The notes beneath the pieces are model-generated. The model saw nothing but the letters and a program-made list of their open reading frames with translations. It ran no database searches and was not told where the DNA came from. 43,192 nt of DNA. Source: JAEUMY01 sp031394355. GTDB taxonomy: Bacteria > Pseudomonadota > Gammaproteobacteria > Burkholderiales > Usitatibacteraceae. The stretch spans positions 1-43,192 of the forward strand of contig JANNSU010000017.1 in NCBI GenBank assembly GCA_031394355.1, given 5' to 3'. The translations under genes were made by a program, and so were the position numbers. Every line of letters begins with the position of its first letter. Positions within the stretch are counted from its first letter, which is position 1. Of this stretch, positions 17,114-25,178 are shown piece after piece.

Positions 17114-17548
17114 TCACTGAACAAGCTTCTGCTGAATGACAGGCGGCGAAAATTCACCTTCTGGGAGCGCCGATTCGACCGGAACAGCTGGTGATTCAAC
17201 TCCCGGGGTAGCTTCTGCTGTCGCTACAGCTGCCTCTGAACCAGATGCTGTCTTTGCCGGGTCCAACGACTGTTCCAGCTCACGCGCGCTGGCCTCAGCC
17301 TCACGGGCCTGCTCATTCACGCTCTGCTCAAAGGAACGCGCGGCGTCCTGCACCTCGGTCTTGAGGCTTGCAAGCTCACTGGCATCCATTTCGCGCTGAA
17401 TGTCGCTTTTCACGCCGGCGACGTAACGCTGGAATCGCCCGAAAAGTGCGCCAGCAGTGCGGGCGACCTTTGGAAGTCGTTCCGGGCCGATCACGAGCAA
17501 TGCCACAACGCCAATGACCAACAGTTCAGAAAAGCCAATGTCAAACAT
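17114..17548 (-). CDS. tatB: Sec-independent protein translocase TatB
   Basis: TatB forms the substrate-binding complex with TatC. The 144 residues begin with the family signature FDIGFSELLVIGVVALLVIGPERLP, a membrane helix and a Gly-Pro hinge. An amphipathic helix and an Ala/Glu-rich cytoplasmic tail follow. It lies between tatA (72 bp upstream) and tatC (abutting). Confidence 0.95.
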   Translation of the reverse strand: MFDIGFSELLVIGVVALLVIGPERLPKVARTAGALFGRFQRYVAGVKSDIQREMDASELASLKTEVQDAARSFEQSVNEQAREAEASARELEQSLDPAKTASGSEAAVATAEATPGVESPAVPVESALPEGEFSPPVIQQKLVQ

Positions 17549-17620
17549 GTCCGCAACCTGCCGATCGCCGACATGTCAACCGCATGTCTTGGCGTGCTCG
17601 AGTGGAAGAATTCCCGTGAC

Positions 17621-17836
17621 TCAGGACTTTTGCTTGTCCTTCACTTCGCCCTCGATCGTCTGCCCCGTCGCCAGTTGCCCCGGCTTCGCGTCAGCGCCAT
17701 CGCTCTTCATGCCATCCTTGAATCCCTTTACCGCCCCACCCAGATCGCCGCCAATATTGCGCAGCTTCTTGGTACCAAATACCAAGAGAACAATAACCAG
17801 AACAATCAGCCAGTGCCAAATGCTGAAAGAACCCAT
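17621..17836 (-). CDS. tatA: Sec-independent protein translocase TatA
   Basis: A 71-residue pore-forming Tat subunit: one N-terminal membrane helix (SIWHWLIVLVIVLLVFG), the FGTKKLRNIG hinge, an amphipathic helix (GGDLGGAVKGFKDGM) and a short charged tail. It is the first of tatABC, 35 bp after hinT. The his-hinT-tat order is common in betaproteobacteria. Confidence 0.95.
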   Translation of the reverse strand: MGSFSIWHWLIVLVIVLLVFGTKKLRNIGGDLGGAVKGFKDGMKSDGADAKPGQLATGQTIEGEVKDKQKS

Positions 17837-17871
17837 GCGAATCTCCTTAATAACGGTTAGCCGCCATGCAG

Positions 17872-18237
17872 TCAGGCCGTCGGCCCGACAATAGTCCGAA
17901 GCGCGTCGCTGCCAGGACGATTGCCGAAGACGTGAATGTGCAGATGATACACGTCCTGCCGACCCAATCTGCCGGTGTTGATCACGGTCCGAAATCCATC
18001 AGTCAGCCCTTCCTGCTGCGCCAGAACCGGAACCAGGCCCAGCATGTGCCCCAGAAGCGCGGCATCCTCTTCGTTGACGTCGGCCAGCGTCGGAATGAAC
18101 TTCTTGGGAATGATCAGAAAGTGCACATCTGCTGCAGGCTGGATATCGTGAAAGGCATAAACCAGCTCATCTTCATGAACTTTCCTGCTGGGCAACTCGC
18201 CACGCAGAATCTTCCCGAATACAGTGTTGTTGTCCAT
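17872..18237 (-). CDS. hinT: Histidine triad (HIT) nucleotide-binding protein
   Basis: A 121-residue HIT protein with the catalytic HLHIHVF histidine triad near the C-terminus and the N-terminal DNNTVFGKILRGELPS typical of HinT/PKCI. HinT hydrolyses nucleoside phosphoramidates and AMP-lysine-type adducts. It lies 18 bp after hisE and 35 bp before tatA, probably on the same transcript. Confidence 0.93.
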   Translation of the reverse strand: MDNNTVFGKILRGELPSRKVHEDELVYAFHDIQPAADVHFLIIPKKFIPTLADVNEEDAALLGHMLGLVPVLAQQEGLTDGFRTVINTGRLGRQDVYHLHIHVFGNRPGSDALRTIVGPTA

Positions 18238-18255
18238 CCGCTGTCCACCTCCTTC

Positions 18256-18585
18256 TCAGCCCGCCGAGCGCGAGGCCTTTTCGTCATGTCCTGACGTTCC
18301 TTCTCTTCGCTCAAGTTCTGCTATCACTTCCTCGATGCGAATATTCGCATGCGAAAGCAGCAGCATGCTGTGAAACCATAGATCTGCTGTCTCGTGAATG
18401 ATGGCCTCCCGGTCATCATCCTTTGCCGCAAGGATGACCTCGGTACACTCTTCACCCATCTTTTTCAGGATCGCGTTGCGTCCTTTGCCAACCAGAGTAG
18501 CCACATAGGACCACGATGTTTCGGACTGTGCTTTCCGGCGCGCTATGGTCTGTTCAATGCGAACTAGTGTTTCCTGGGCCTGCAT
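18256..18585 (-). CDS. hisE: Phosphoribosyl-ATP pyrophosphatase
   Basis: HisE carries out the second step of histidine synthesis, removing pyrophosphate from phosphoribosyl-ATP. The 109-residue all-helical protein shows GEECTEVILAAKDDDREAIIHETADLWFH, the metal-binding MazG-like signature. I chose the ATG at 18583-18585 with GGGAG upstream, rather than a TTG two codons earlier. The gene contains a copy of the GCGAATATTCGC palindrome (18337-18348) read as Ala-Asn-Ile-Arg. In many bacteria hisI and hisE are fused; here they are separate, 13 bp apart. Confidence 0.94.
   Translation of the reverse strand: MQAQETLVRIEQTIARRKAQSETSWSYVATLVGKGRNAILKKMGEECTEVILAAKDDDREAIIHETADLWFHSMLLLSHANIRIEEVIAELERREGTSGHDEKASRSAG
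18335..18350. repeat. GCGAATATTCGC palindrome, copy 4 (16-bp form)
   Basis: A perfect 16-bp palindrome ATGCGAATATTCGCAT inside hisE. On the right it continues GCGAAAG, matching the flank of copy 3. Confidence 0.95.
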
Positions 18586-18598
18586 ATGCAACTCCCGT

Positions 18599-19000
18599 TC
18601 AGGACCGAAATCCGCCGGGATGGTGAAGATCCACCTGGCCCTCGGTCACCACCCACCCATTATCATCCAGCCGGCAGAAGAAGCAGCTGCGGCGCCCCGT
18701 GTGACAGGCGATGCCCCCCACCTGTTCCACCTTTGCAAGCAGAGCATCAGCATCGCAGTCAAGGCGCAGCTCTTTCAGGCGCTGAAAGTGGCCAGACGTG
18801 TCCCCTTTCCGCCACAACGCGTTGCGGGAGCGAGACCAATAGACCATGTCACCCTTTTCAAGGGTCAGCGCAAGTGACTCGCGCGTCATCCAGGCGAGCA
18901 TGAGTACTTCACCAGTGCGGACATCTTGGGTCACAATCGGCGCAAGCCCGGCAGCATTCCACTGGACGGCATCCAGCCAAACATCATTTGGCTTTACCAT
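18599..19000 (-). CDS. hisI: Phosphoribosyl-AMP cyclohydrolase
   Basis: HisI opens the adenine ring of phosphoribosyl-AMP (step 3). The 133 residues include the family motifs WSRSRNALWRKGDTSGH and the zinc-binding cysteines in CDADALL and CHTGRRSCFFC. It overlaps the end of hisF by 7 bp and is followed by hisE. Confidence 0.95.
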   Translation of the reverse strand: MVKPNDVWLDAVQWNAAGLAPIVTQDVRTGEVLMLAWMTRESLALTLEKGDMVYWSRSRNALWRKGDTSGHFQRLKELRLDCDADALLAKVEQVGGIACHTGRRSCFFCRLDDNGWVVTEGQVDLHHPGGFRS

Positions 19001-19758
19001 GACATCCTCATGACAATGCCGCAGTTGGCCATGTGCTGCTTGGCTCCGGCAATCGTGTATTCACCAAAGTGGAAAATGCTGGCCGCGAGGACCGCCGAGG
19101 CCCCGCCCTCGATGATGCCATCCGCCAGATGCTGAAGCGTACCCACTCCGCCGCTGGCGATGACCGGAATACCTACCGCGTCCGAAACAGCTCTGGTCAG
19201 CTCGAGATCAAAACCTTGTCGGGTACCATCGCGGTCCATGCTGGTCAGAAGAATTTCACCTGCACCGAGCTCTGAAACTTTCACCGCCCAAGATATGGCA
19301 TCGAGTCCGGTCTCGCGTCGACCTCCATGGGTAAACACGCCCCAATTCCCAACCGAAGTCTGCTTGGCATCGATGGCGACCACGATGGCCTGTGATCCAT
19401 ACTTGCCTGCTGCATCGGCGACAAGCTGAGGAGACGCAATGGCTGCAGTATTCAGACTGACCTTGTCAGCGCCTGCGTTCAGCAAGCGGCGAATGTCCTG
19501 CACGGCGCGCACACCGCCACCCACAGTCAGCGGGATGAATACCTGGTCAGCAACCTGCTCAATGATCGGCAGGATCAGGTCTCGATCATCTGAGCTGGCT
19601 GTGATGTCAAGAAAGGTCAACTCGTCAGCACCTTCAGCCCCGTAGCGGCGGGCGATCTCCACGGGATCCCCAGCATCGCGCAAGGAAACAAAGTTCACGC
19701 CCTTTACCACCCGGCCGGCGTTGACGTCTAGACAAGGAATAATGCGTTTGGCGAGCAT
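18994..19758 (-). CDS. hisF: Imidazole glycerol phosphate synthase, cyclase subunit
   Basis: HisF uses ammonia delivered by HisH to make imidazole glycerol phosphate and AICAR. The 254-residue TIM barrel begins MLAKRIIPCLDVNAGRVVKG with the catalytic Asp (CLD) and has the second catalytic Asp in VVAIDAK and the phosphate loops VGGGV and ASGGVG. The start is the ATG at 19756-19758; the frame extends seven codons further, but homologues start here. It pairs with HisH encoded nearby. Confidence 0.95.
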   Translation of the reverse strand: MLAKRIIPCLDVNAGRVVKGVNFVSLRDAGDPVEIARRYGAEGADELTFLDITASSDDRDLILPIIEQVADQVFIPLTVGGGVRAVQDIRRLLNAGADKVSLNTAAIASPQLVADAAGKYGSQAIVVAIDAKQTSVGNWGVFTHGGRRETGLDAISWAVKVSELGAGEILLTSMDRDGTRQGFDLELTRAVSDAVGIPVIASGGVGTLQHLADGIIEGGASAVLAASIFHFGEYTIAGAKQHMANCGIVMRMSW

Positions 19759-19825
19759 GGGGTTTTGGAGTCTGCCCAAGAGGAACTATGCGAGAGAACC
19801 ACGCGACGAGTCGTGCGGGACCGCT

Positions 19826-20557
19826 TCAGGATTCGGCGAGCGACTGCGCCTTCCTGAAGTCGAGCTTGCCTTCATAGACGGCCCGGCCGGTTATGGCGCC
19901 CATGATTCCTTCCGACTCCACCGCCAGCAGTCGCTTCACGTCGTCAAGGCTGTTCAGCCCACCACTTGCGATCACCGGCATTGTCAGCGCCTTGGCGAGC
20001 TTGACTGTCGCTTCGATGTTGATCCCAGTCATCATGCCGTCACGCCCGATATCGGTGTAGATCACCGCCTCCACACCGTAATCCTCGAACCGCTTTGCAA
20101 GGTCAACCACATCATGACCGGTCAGCTTCGACCATCCATCCGTAGCCACCTTGCCGTCCTTGGCATCCAACCCAACGATGATATGTCCCGGAAATGCATC
20201 ACACGCCTCATGAAGAAATCCCGGATTCTTGACTGCTGCAGTCCCAATCACGATGAAAGTGATTCCGTCATCCAGATATCGTTCGATGGTGTCCAGATCA
20301 CGAATTCCGCCGCCCAGCTGAATCGGGATGTCAGCGCCCACAGCGGCAACGATCTCCTTCACTGCTGCTTCGTTTCGCGGCTTTCCGGCGAAAGCGCCGT
20401 TCAGATCAACCACATGCAGGCGCCTGGCGCCTTCGTCAACCCAGCGACGGGCCGTTGCACCCGCATCGTCCGAGAAGATCGTGGCAGTGTTCATTTCGCC
20501 CTGCTGGAGCCTTACACAGTGGCCGTCTTTGAGGTCTATGGCTGGGATGATGAGCAT
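19826..20557 (-). CDS. hisA: ProFAR isomerase HisA
   Basis: HisA isomerises the aminoaldose ProFAR to the ketose PRFAR (step 4). The 243-residue beta/alpha barrel begins MLIIPAIDLKDGHCVRL with the catalytic Asp, and shows IQLGGGIRD and the C-terminal VIASGGLNSLDD phosphate-binding loops. It lies 35 bp after hisH and 67 bp before hisF. Confidence 0.96.
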   Translation of the reverse strand: MLIIPAIDLKDGHCVRLQQGEMNTATIFSDDAGATARRWVDEGARRLHVVDLNGAFAGKPRNEAAVKEIVAAVGADIPIQLGGGIRDLDTIERYLDDGITFIVIGTAAVKNPGFLHEACDAFPGHIIVGLDAKDGKVATDGWSKLTGHDVVDLAKRFEDYGVEAVIYTDIGRDGMMTGINIEATVKLAKALTMPVIASGGLNSLDDVKRLLAVESEGIMGAITGRAVYEGKLDFRKAQSLAES

Positions 20558-20592
20558 GAGAGCGTCAGAGCCTGCGGTCTGGCTGGTTGCGA

Positions 20593-21216
20593 TCAGGGCT
20601 TCCAGCCAAGAAAATTCCGATAAAGCATCAATCCTGCAGTGTGGCTTTTTTCGGGATGGAACTGCGTGGCGAAAATATTAGCGCTTGCGAGCGCTGCGGT
20701 AAAGCGCAGCGAATATTCGCACGTACCTGCAACGGGCACCCCCGTAGCAGGTTCGCAGTAGTAGCTATGCACGAAATAGAAACGTTCACCGCTGGCAATC
20801 CCTGCCCAGACAGGGTGGGCTGCATCGTGTTCCACCTCATTCCAGCCCATGTGCGGGACCTTGATATCGCTGTGGAGAGGCGGCTGGAATCTGCATACCC
20901 TTCCCGGAACGATACCGAGACCGTCTGTGTCGCCCTCCTCCGAATGCCCAAGCAACATCTGCATCCCAACGCAAATGCCCAGAAAGGGTTTGTTGGCCGC
21001 CGCTTCCCGCACAGCCTGCTCGAGCCCGGTTTCTCTCAGGTAACGCATGCAATCCGGCATCGCGCCCTGTCCAGGGAAGACCACCCGGTCAGCCCTGCGG
21101 ACTACTTCCGGATCGCCCGATATGGATACTGATGTGCCCGTGGCCACATGCTGGAGGGCCCGCTCGACAGACCGCAAGTTGCCCATGCCATAGTCAACCA
21201 CGACGACTCTTTCCAT
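20593..21216 (-). CDS. hisH: Imidazole glycerol phosphate synthase, glutamine amidotransferase subunit
   Basis: HisH hydrolyses glutamine and channels ammonia to HisF. The 207-residue class I amidotransferase has the nucleophile Cys in FLGICVGMQ and the His/Glu pair in FHPEKS. I chose the ATG at 21214-21216 (MERVVVVDYGMGN); the open frame continues upstream into hisB but without family similarity. A palindrome copy at 20709-20720 lies inside the gene, read as Cys-Glu-Tyr-Ser. Confidence 0.96.
   Translation of the reverse strand: MERVVVVDYGMGNLRSVERALQHVATGTSVSISGDPEVVRRADRVVFPGQGAMPDCMRYLRETGLEQAVREAAANKPFLGICVGMQMLLGHSEEGDTDGLGIVPGRVCRFQPPLHSDIKVPHMGWNEVEHDAAHPVWAGIASGERFYFVHSYYCEPATGVPVAGTCEYSLRFTAALASANIFATQFHPEKSHTAGLMLYRNFLGWKP
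20709..20720. repeat. GCGAATATTCGC palindrome, copy 5
   Basis: A perfect copy inside hisH, in a reading frame different from the copies in hisE and the MshI-like gene. Confidence 0.95.
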
Positions 21217-21223
21217 TTGAGCG

Positions 21224-21811
21224 CTAGAGCGAACCCTTGGTCGATGGCATCGTTCCGACCGCCCGAGGATCGAGTTCGACAGCCATCCGCAGTGCGCGAC
21301 CAAACGCCTTGAACACCGTCTCCGCCTGATGATGCGCGTTGACCCCGCGCAAATTGTCGATATGCAAGGTGGCCTGGGCATGATTCACGAATCCCTGGAA
21401 GAACTCATACAAGAGGTCGACGTCGAATTCACCCACGCGGGGGCGCGTGAAGGGCACGTGAAATTCGAGTCCCGGCCTGCCTGACAAGTCCAACACAACA
21501 CGGGAAAGCGCTTCGTCCAGCGGCACATAGGCATGACCAAAGCGGCGGACACCTGTCTTGTCTCCCCAGGCCTTGGCCATGGCCTGCCCCAACGTAATGC
21601 CAACATCCTCGACCGTGTGATGTGCGTCGATGTGGAGATCTCCCATCGCCTTCAGATCAATATCCACGAGTCCATGCCGTACAACCTGGTCAAGCATGTG
21701 ATCCAGAAAGGGGATGCCGCTGGACAGATTCCCGACGCCTGTGCCGTCAAGATTGACGGTGATGGCTATTTGGGTTTCGCGGGTATTACGAGTGATGGAG
21801 GCGATACGCAT
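21224..21811 (-). CDS. hisB: Imidazoleglycerol-phosphate dehydratase
   Basis: HisB dehydrates imidazole glycerol phosphate. The 195-residue protein is the monofunctional form, without the phosphatase domain fused to it in E. coli. The duplicated metal-binding motifs DAHHTVEDVG and NAHHQAETVFK are intact. The start is the ATG at 21809-21811, immediately after the hisC stop. Histidinol-phosphate phosphatase must be encoded elsewhere, since none is visible here. Confidence 0.96.
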   Translation of the reverse strand: MRIASITRNTRETQIAITVNLDGTGVGNLSSGIPFLDHMLDQVVRHGLVDIDLKAMGDLHIDAHHTVEDVGITLGQAMAKAWGDKTGVRRFGHAYVPLDEALSRVVLDLSGRPGLEFHVPFTRPRVGEFDVDLLYEFFQGFVNHAQATLHIDNLRGVNAHHQAETVFKAFGRALRMAVELDPRAVGTMPSTKGSL

Positions 21812-21813
21812 GA

Positions 21814-22875
21814 TCAAAGTGAAGCCTTGAGAGCAGCAAGAAACGCAGCATTCTCAGCTGCGGTTCCAATTGATACACGCAAACACCCCGACAACATGGG
21901 ATGCGCGCGACTGACATTCTTGATCAGAATCTTACGCGACTTGAGCGCCGCGAAGGTCCGATCTGCGTCGGGTACGGCAAACAGCAGGAAATTTGCCTCG
22001 GACGGGTAAACCCGCACCCCTTCGAGCACAGACATGTCCTGGAAAAGTGTGGTTCTGGCCTTAACGATCTCTACTGCTTGTCCGTTCAGAACATTGACGT
22101 GCTGCAAGGCAAAGCCTGCAGCAACCTGTGTCAACGCGTTGATATTGTAGGGCAGCCGAACCTTTTCGAATTCAGAGACCCACTCCGGGGCACCCGCCAA
22201 GTAGCCCAACCTCAGGCCCGCCAGGCCTTGCTTTGACAGGGTTCGCATCAGCACGGCATTGGGATGGCCCGCCATCCTTGGTAGAAAGCTCTCGCGGGAA
22301 AACGCGGAATAGGCCTCATCAATGACAACCAGTCCAGGGCAGGCCTTCGCGACCCGTTCCACCAGATCCAGGTCGAAAAGATTGCCGGTCGGATTGTTGG
22401 GACATGCCAAAAACAATACAGCCGGACGATGCCTTTCGATGGCCAACATCAGGCTCGACTCGTCAATGGAAAAGTCGGCCTTTAGCGGCACCCCTTCATA
22501 CCGAAGCCCAACCCACTCTGCGATGACCTTGAACATTACAAATGCCGGCTCGACAGACATCAGCACAGCGCCCGGCCTCGCCAGAGACAGGGCAATGATC
22601 TGAATGATCTCGTCAGAGCCATTTCCCAGCATGACATCGAGGCTGCTCGGCAAGCCAAAAACATCGCGCAACCTGGCCGTTAGAATCGAGGCGGCCGGAT
22701 CCGGATAGCGATTCAGACTGGCGTGCGCCAACGCCTCTGCGAGCTGGTTGGCCAACTCGGCCGGCAGCACATACGGGCTTTCCATTGCATCCAGCTTGAT
22801 CAGACCGGACGAATCAGGAACGTGATAGGCAGAAAGCGCCAGAATCTCCGGGCGAATCCAGTCGACGGCAGCCAT
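21814..22875 (-). CDS. hisC: Histidinol-phosphate aminotransferase
   Basis: HisC is a fold-type I PLP enzyme that makes histidinol phosphate. The 353 residues carry the PLP-lysine motif TLSKQGLAGLRLGY and the conserved LACPNNPTGN and VVIDEAYSAF segments. It abuts hisD upstream (2-bp gap) and hisB downstream. Confidence 0.96.
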   Translation of the reverse strand: MAAVDWIRPEILALSAYHVPDSSGLIKLDAMESPYVLPAELANQLAEALAHASLNRYPDPAASILTARLRDVFGLPSSLDVMLGNGSDEIIQIIALSLARPGAVLMSVEPAFVMFKVIAEWVGLRYEGVPLKADFSIDESSLMLAIERHRPAVLFLACPNNPTGNLFDLDLVERVAKACPGLVVIDEAYSAFSRESFLPRMAGHPNAVLMRTLSKQGLAGLRLGYLAGAPEWVSEFEKVRLPYNINALTQVAAGFALQHVNVLNGQAVEIVKARTTLFQDMSVLEGVRVYPSEANFLLFAVPDADRTFAALKSRKILIKNVSRAHPMLSGCLRVSIGTAAENAAFLAALKASL

Positions 22876-22877
22876 GG

Positions 22878-24191
22878 TCAGTGTTCTTCGGTGGCGCTGG
22901 TGGTGAAGCGGCTTTCTGCCGACTGCGCGTGCGCCTCCAGCCCCTCAGTGCGCGCCAGCGTCGCGGCAATCTGACCCAACGTTCGCGCACCTGCCGCTGA
23001 CACCTTGATGACGGAAGAGCGCTTCTGAAAGTCATACACCCCCAGAGGAGACGAGAAGCGCGCCGTTCGCGAGGTCGGCAGCACATGATTGGGTCCAGCA
23101 CAGTAGTCTCCCACCGACTCGGAGGAGAATCGTCCCAGGAAGATCGCACCTGCATGCCGGATCGCTGGCAAGAGTGCATCCGGATCAACCACCGACAGTT
23201 CCAGATGTTCCGGTGCGAGCTCATTACTGATTTCGCATGCCTCCTCAAGGCTGGACACGAGAATCATCGCGCCGCGCTTGGAAAGCGAAGCGCGGATGAT
23301 GTCTGCCCTCGGCTGGCGGGGCAACAATCGCTCGATACTCTCTGCGACCCGGTCAAGAAACCGCGCATCCGGACAGAGAAGCAGGGACTGGGCAATTTCG
23401 TCATGCTCAGCTTGCGAGAAGAGGTCCAGAGCAACCCAGTCCGGCGGGGTACTCCCGTCGGAGATCACCAGGATCTCAGACGGTCCCGCGATCATGTCTA
23501 TACCCACCCTGCCAAACACCCGCCGCTTTGCTGCTGCGACATAGGCGTTGCCTGGGCCGACAATCTTGTCCACAGCCGGAACAAGGCTGGTCCCGAATGC
23601 CAACGCACCCACAGCCTGAGCCCCGCCGATTCGGAATATCCGATCCACGCCTACCAACGCCGCAGCAGCCAGAACCATGTCATTCAACGCTCCCTCAGGC
23701 GTCGGTGTCACCATTATCAGCTCATGCACGCCTGCGACCTTGGCGGCGATGGCATTCATGAGCACCGATGAAGGATAGGCAGCCTTTCCACCCGGGACAT
23801 AGATGCCTACCCGGTCCAATGGGGTGATCTGCTGGCCCAAAACAGTACCGTCCAGCTCGGTGTATTGCCACGACTCCAGCTTTTGTCGCTCGTGGTAGCG
23901 CCGTATGCGCTCGGACGCGACGTTTAGCGCAGCCCTCAGCTTGGCCGGCAGTCCTGCCAGTGATTGCTGGCAGCGGTCCATACTGATTTCCAGCTCCGGG
24001 ATGAATGTCGGGGTCCAGCGATCAAACCTGCGGGTGTAGTCGATCAACGCCGCGTCGCCCGCTGTCTGAACGGATGCCAAAATCTGTGCCACCACCAGAT
24101 CCACTTCGGAATCCAGCGTCACTTCCGCCGCCATGAGCGCGGCGAGTTCGTCACCAAACCCTGCCGAGTCCGATTCAAGACGGCGCATCAT
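22878..24191 (-). CDS. hisD: Histidinol dehydrogenase
   Basis: HisD oxidises histidinol to histidine in two NAD-dependent, zinc-assisted steps. The 437-residue length is normal. Family segments VPGGKAAYPSSVLMNAIAA, IDMIAGPSEILVISD and the active-site SVGDYCAGPNHVLPT are all present. Its ATG overlaps the hisG stop (ATGA). Confidence 0.96.
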   Translation of the reverse strand: MMRRLESDSAGFGDELAALMAAEVTLDSEVDLVVAQILASVQTAGDAALIDYTRRFDRWTPTFIPELEISMDRCQQSLAGLPAKLRAALNVASERIRRYHERQKLESWQYTELDGTVLGQQITPLDRVGIYVPGGKAAYPSSVLMNAIAAKVAGVHELIMVTPTPEGALNDMVLAAAALVGVDRIFRIGGAQAVGALAFGTSLVPAVDKIVGPGNAYVAAAKRRVFGRVGIDMIAGPSEILVISDGSTPPDWVALDLFSQAEHDEIAQSLLLCPDARFLDRVAESIERLLPRQPRADIIRASLSKRGAMILVSSLEEACEISNELAPEHLELSVVDPDALLPAIRHAGAIFLGRFSSESVGDYCAGPNHVLPTSRTARFSSPLGVYDFQKRSSVIKVSAAGARTLGQIAATLARTEGLEAHAQSAESRFTTSATEEH

Positions 24192-24835
24192 GCCGGGCTT
24201 GCCACGGAATCAGAAAACGTGTCGAGGAGTGGCTGTACCGCTGACCGCTTCAGTTTCAGCGCAGCCCGGTTGACGATGAGCCGGCTGGAAATTGCGGCGA
24301 TTTCCTCAACGGCACGCAACCGATTTGCCTTCAGCGTATTGCCGGACGACACCAGATCGACGATCGCATCAGAAAGCCCGGTGAGCGGCGCGAGCTCCAT
24401 TGAGCCATACAGCTTGATCAGGTCAACATGCATGCCTTTGCCGGCAAAGTGCTCACGCGCGGTTTGGATGTACTTCGTTGCGACCCTGAGGCGCGAACCG
24501 CGACGCGTGTGCGCCTCGTAATCGAAATCCTCGCGACAGGCGACCATCATGCGGCATCGCGCAATGCCCAGATCAAGCGGCATGTAGAGCCCGGCGTTGT
24601 CGTGCTCCATCAGTACATCGCGTCCTGCAATTCCCATGTCTGCCGCACCATGACGCACATACGTTGGCACATCGCTGGCTCTGACAATAATGAGCCGGAT
24701 GTCATCGCGTGAAGTGCCAATGATGAGCTTGCGCGACACCTCGGGATCTTCCAGAGGCCTGATTCCTGCACTTGCAAGAACGGGGAGCGTTTCGTCGAAG
24801 ATCCGCCCTTTCGACAGGGCAATGGTGATGGTCAC
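24188..24835 (-). CDS. hisG: ATP phosphoribosyltransferase, short form HisG
   Basis: HisG catalyses the first step of histidine synthesis. At 215 residues this is the short form (the E. coli type is near 300) and lacks the C-terminal regulatory domain. The catalytic domain motifs ITIALSKGRIFDETLPVL and LVSSGNTLKANRL are clear. The short form works with the regulatory subunit HisZ, which is not encoded in this window. It lies 7 bp after ibaG and opens the his block. Confidence 0.95.
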   Translation of the reverse strand: MTITIALSKGRIFDETLPVLASAGIRPLEDPEVSRKLIIGTSRDDIRLIIVRASDVPTYVRHGAADMGIAGRDVLMEHDNAGLYMPLDLGIARCRMMVACREDFDYEAHTRRGSRLRVATKYIQTAREHFAGKGMHVDLIKLYGSMELAPLTGLSDAIVDLVSSGNTLKANRLRAVEEIAAISSRLIVNRAALKLKRSAVQPLLDTFSDSVASPA

Positions 24836-24842
24836 GTTGGCA

Positions 24843-25085
24843 TCAACCTTGCTGTAACGCCCACTCTTCAGGCGTGAAGGTTTTCATGGAAAGCGCGTGT
24901 ATTTCCTCCCGCATCCGGTCTCCCAGTGCACCGTAGACAGCCTGGTGCCGCGCGACCCGACCCTTGCCGACGAATGCTGCGCTGACGATCAGTGCCTCGA
25001 AATGTGCGCCATCCCCTGTTACTTCAAGATGGTCACAGATCATGCCGGCACGCAAATAGCGTTCGATGGCCTCAGGAGTCGTCAT
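24843..25085 (-). CDS. ibaG: BolA/IbaG-family protein
   Basis: IbaG is a small BolA-like protein that works with monothiol glutaredoxins in iron-sulfur or acid-stress biology. The 80-residue protein has the family core VTGDGAHFEALIVSAAFVGK and the C-terminal IHALSMKTFTPEEW. I chose the ATG at 25083-25085 by similarity. A GTG at 25116-25118 would add 11 residues and lies 3 bp after the large palindrome, whose arm then contains its AGG. In E. coli and many relatives murA follows ibaG; here hisG follows directly. Confidence 0.9.
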   Translation of the reverse strand: MTTPEAIERYLRAGMICDHLEVTGDGAHFEALIVSAAFVGKGRVARHQAVYGALGDRMREEIHALSMKTFTPEEWALQQG

Positions 25086-25121
25086 GGCAAGGATGGTTGG
25101 GGTCGAAAATTTTGACACGCT

Positions 25122-25147
25122 GTTGCCTGCGAATATTCGCAGGCAAC
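25122..25147. repeat. GCGAATATTCGC palindrome, copy 6 (26-bp form)
   Basis: The 12-bp core at 25129-25140 is extended to a perfect 26-bp palindrome with outer arms GTTGCCT and AGGCAAC. As RNA it can fold into an 11-pair stem with an AUAU loop, between the permease gene and ibaG. No T-run follows directly on either strand. Confidence 0.95.
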
Positions 25148-25178
25148 GATGAGTACCGCAGGATCACGTTTGTCCGGC

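Noticed and set aside
17102..17117. GTG start of tatC overlapping the tatB stop
   Set aside because: It is not excluded, but the internal ATG gives the usual TatC N-terminus; noted as an alternative in the feature.
19721..20623. 300-codon open frame opposite hisA/hisF
   Set aside because: It is antisense to two certain genes and its composition is that of a shadow frame; no domain is recognisable.
23085..23771. 228-codon open frame opposite hisD
   Set aside because: Shadow of hisD; no protein features.
25122..25147. Rho-independent terminator after the YadH-like permease
   Set aside because: The stem is good, but no T-run follows directly on either strand.
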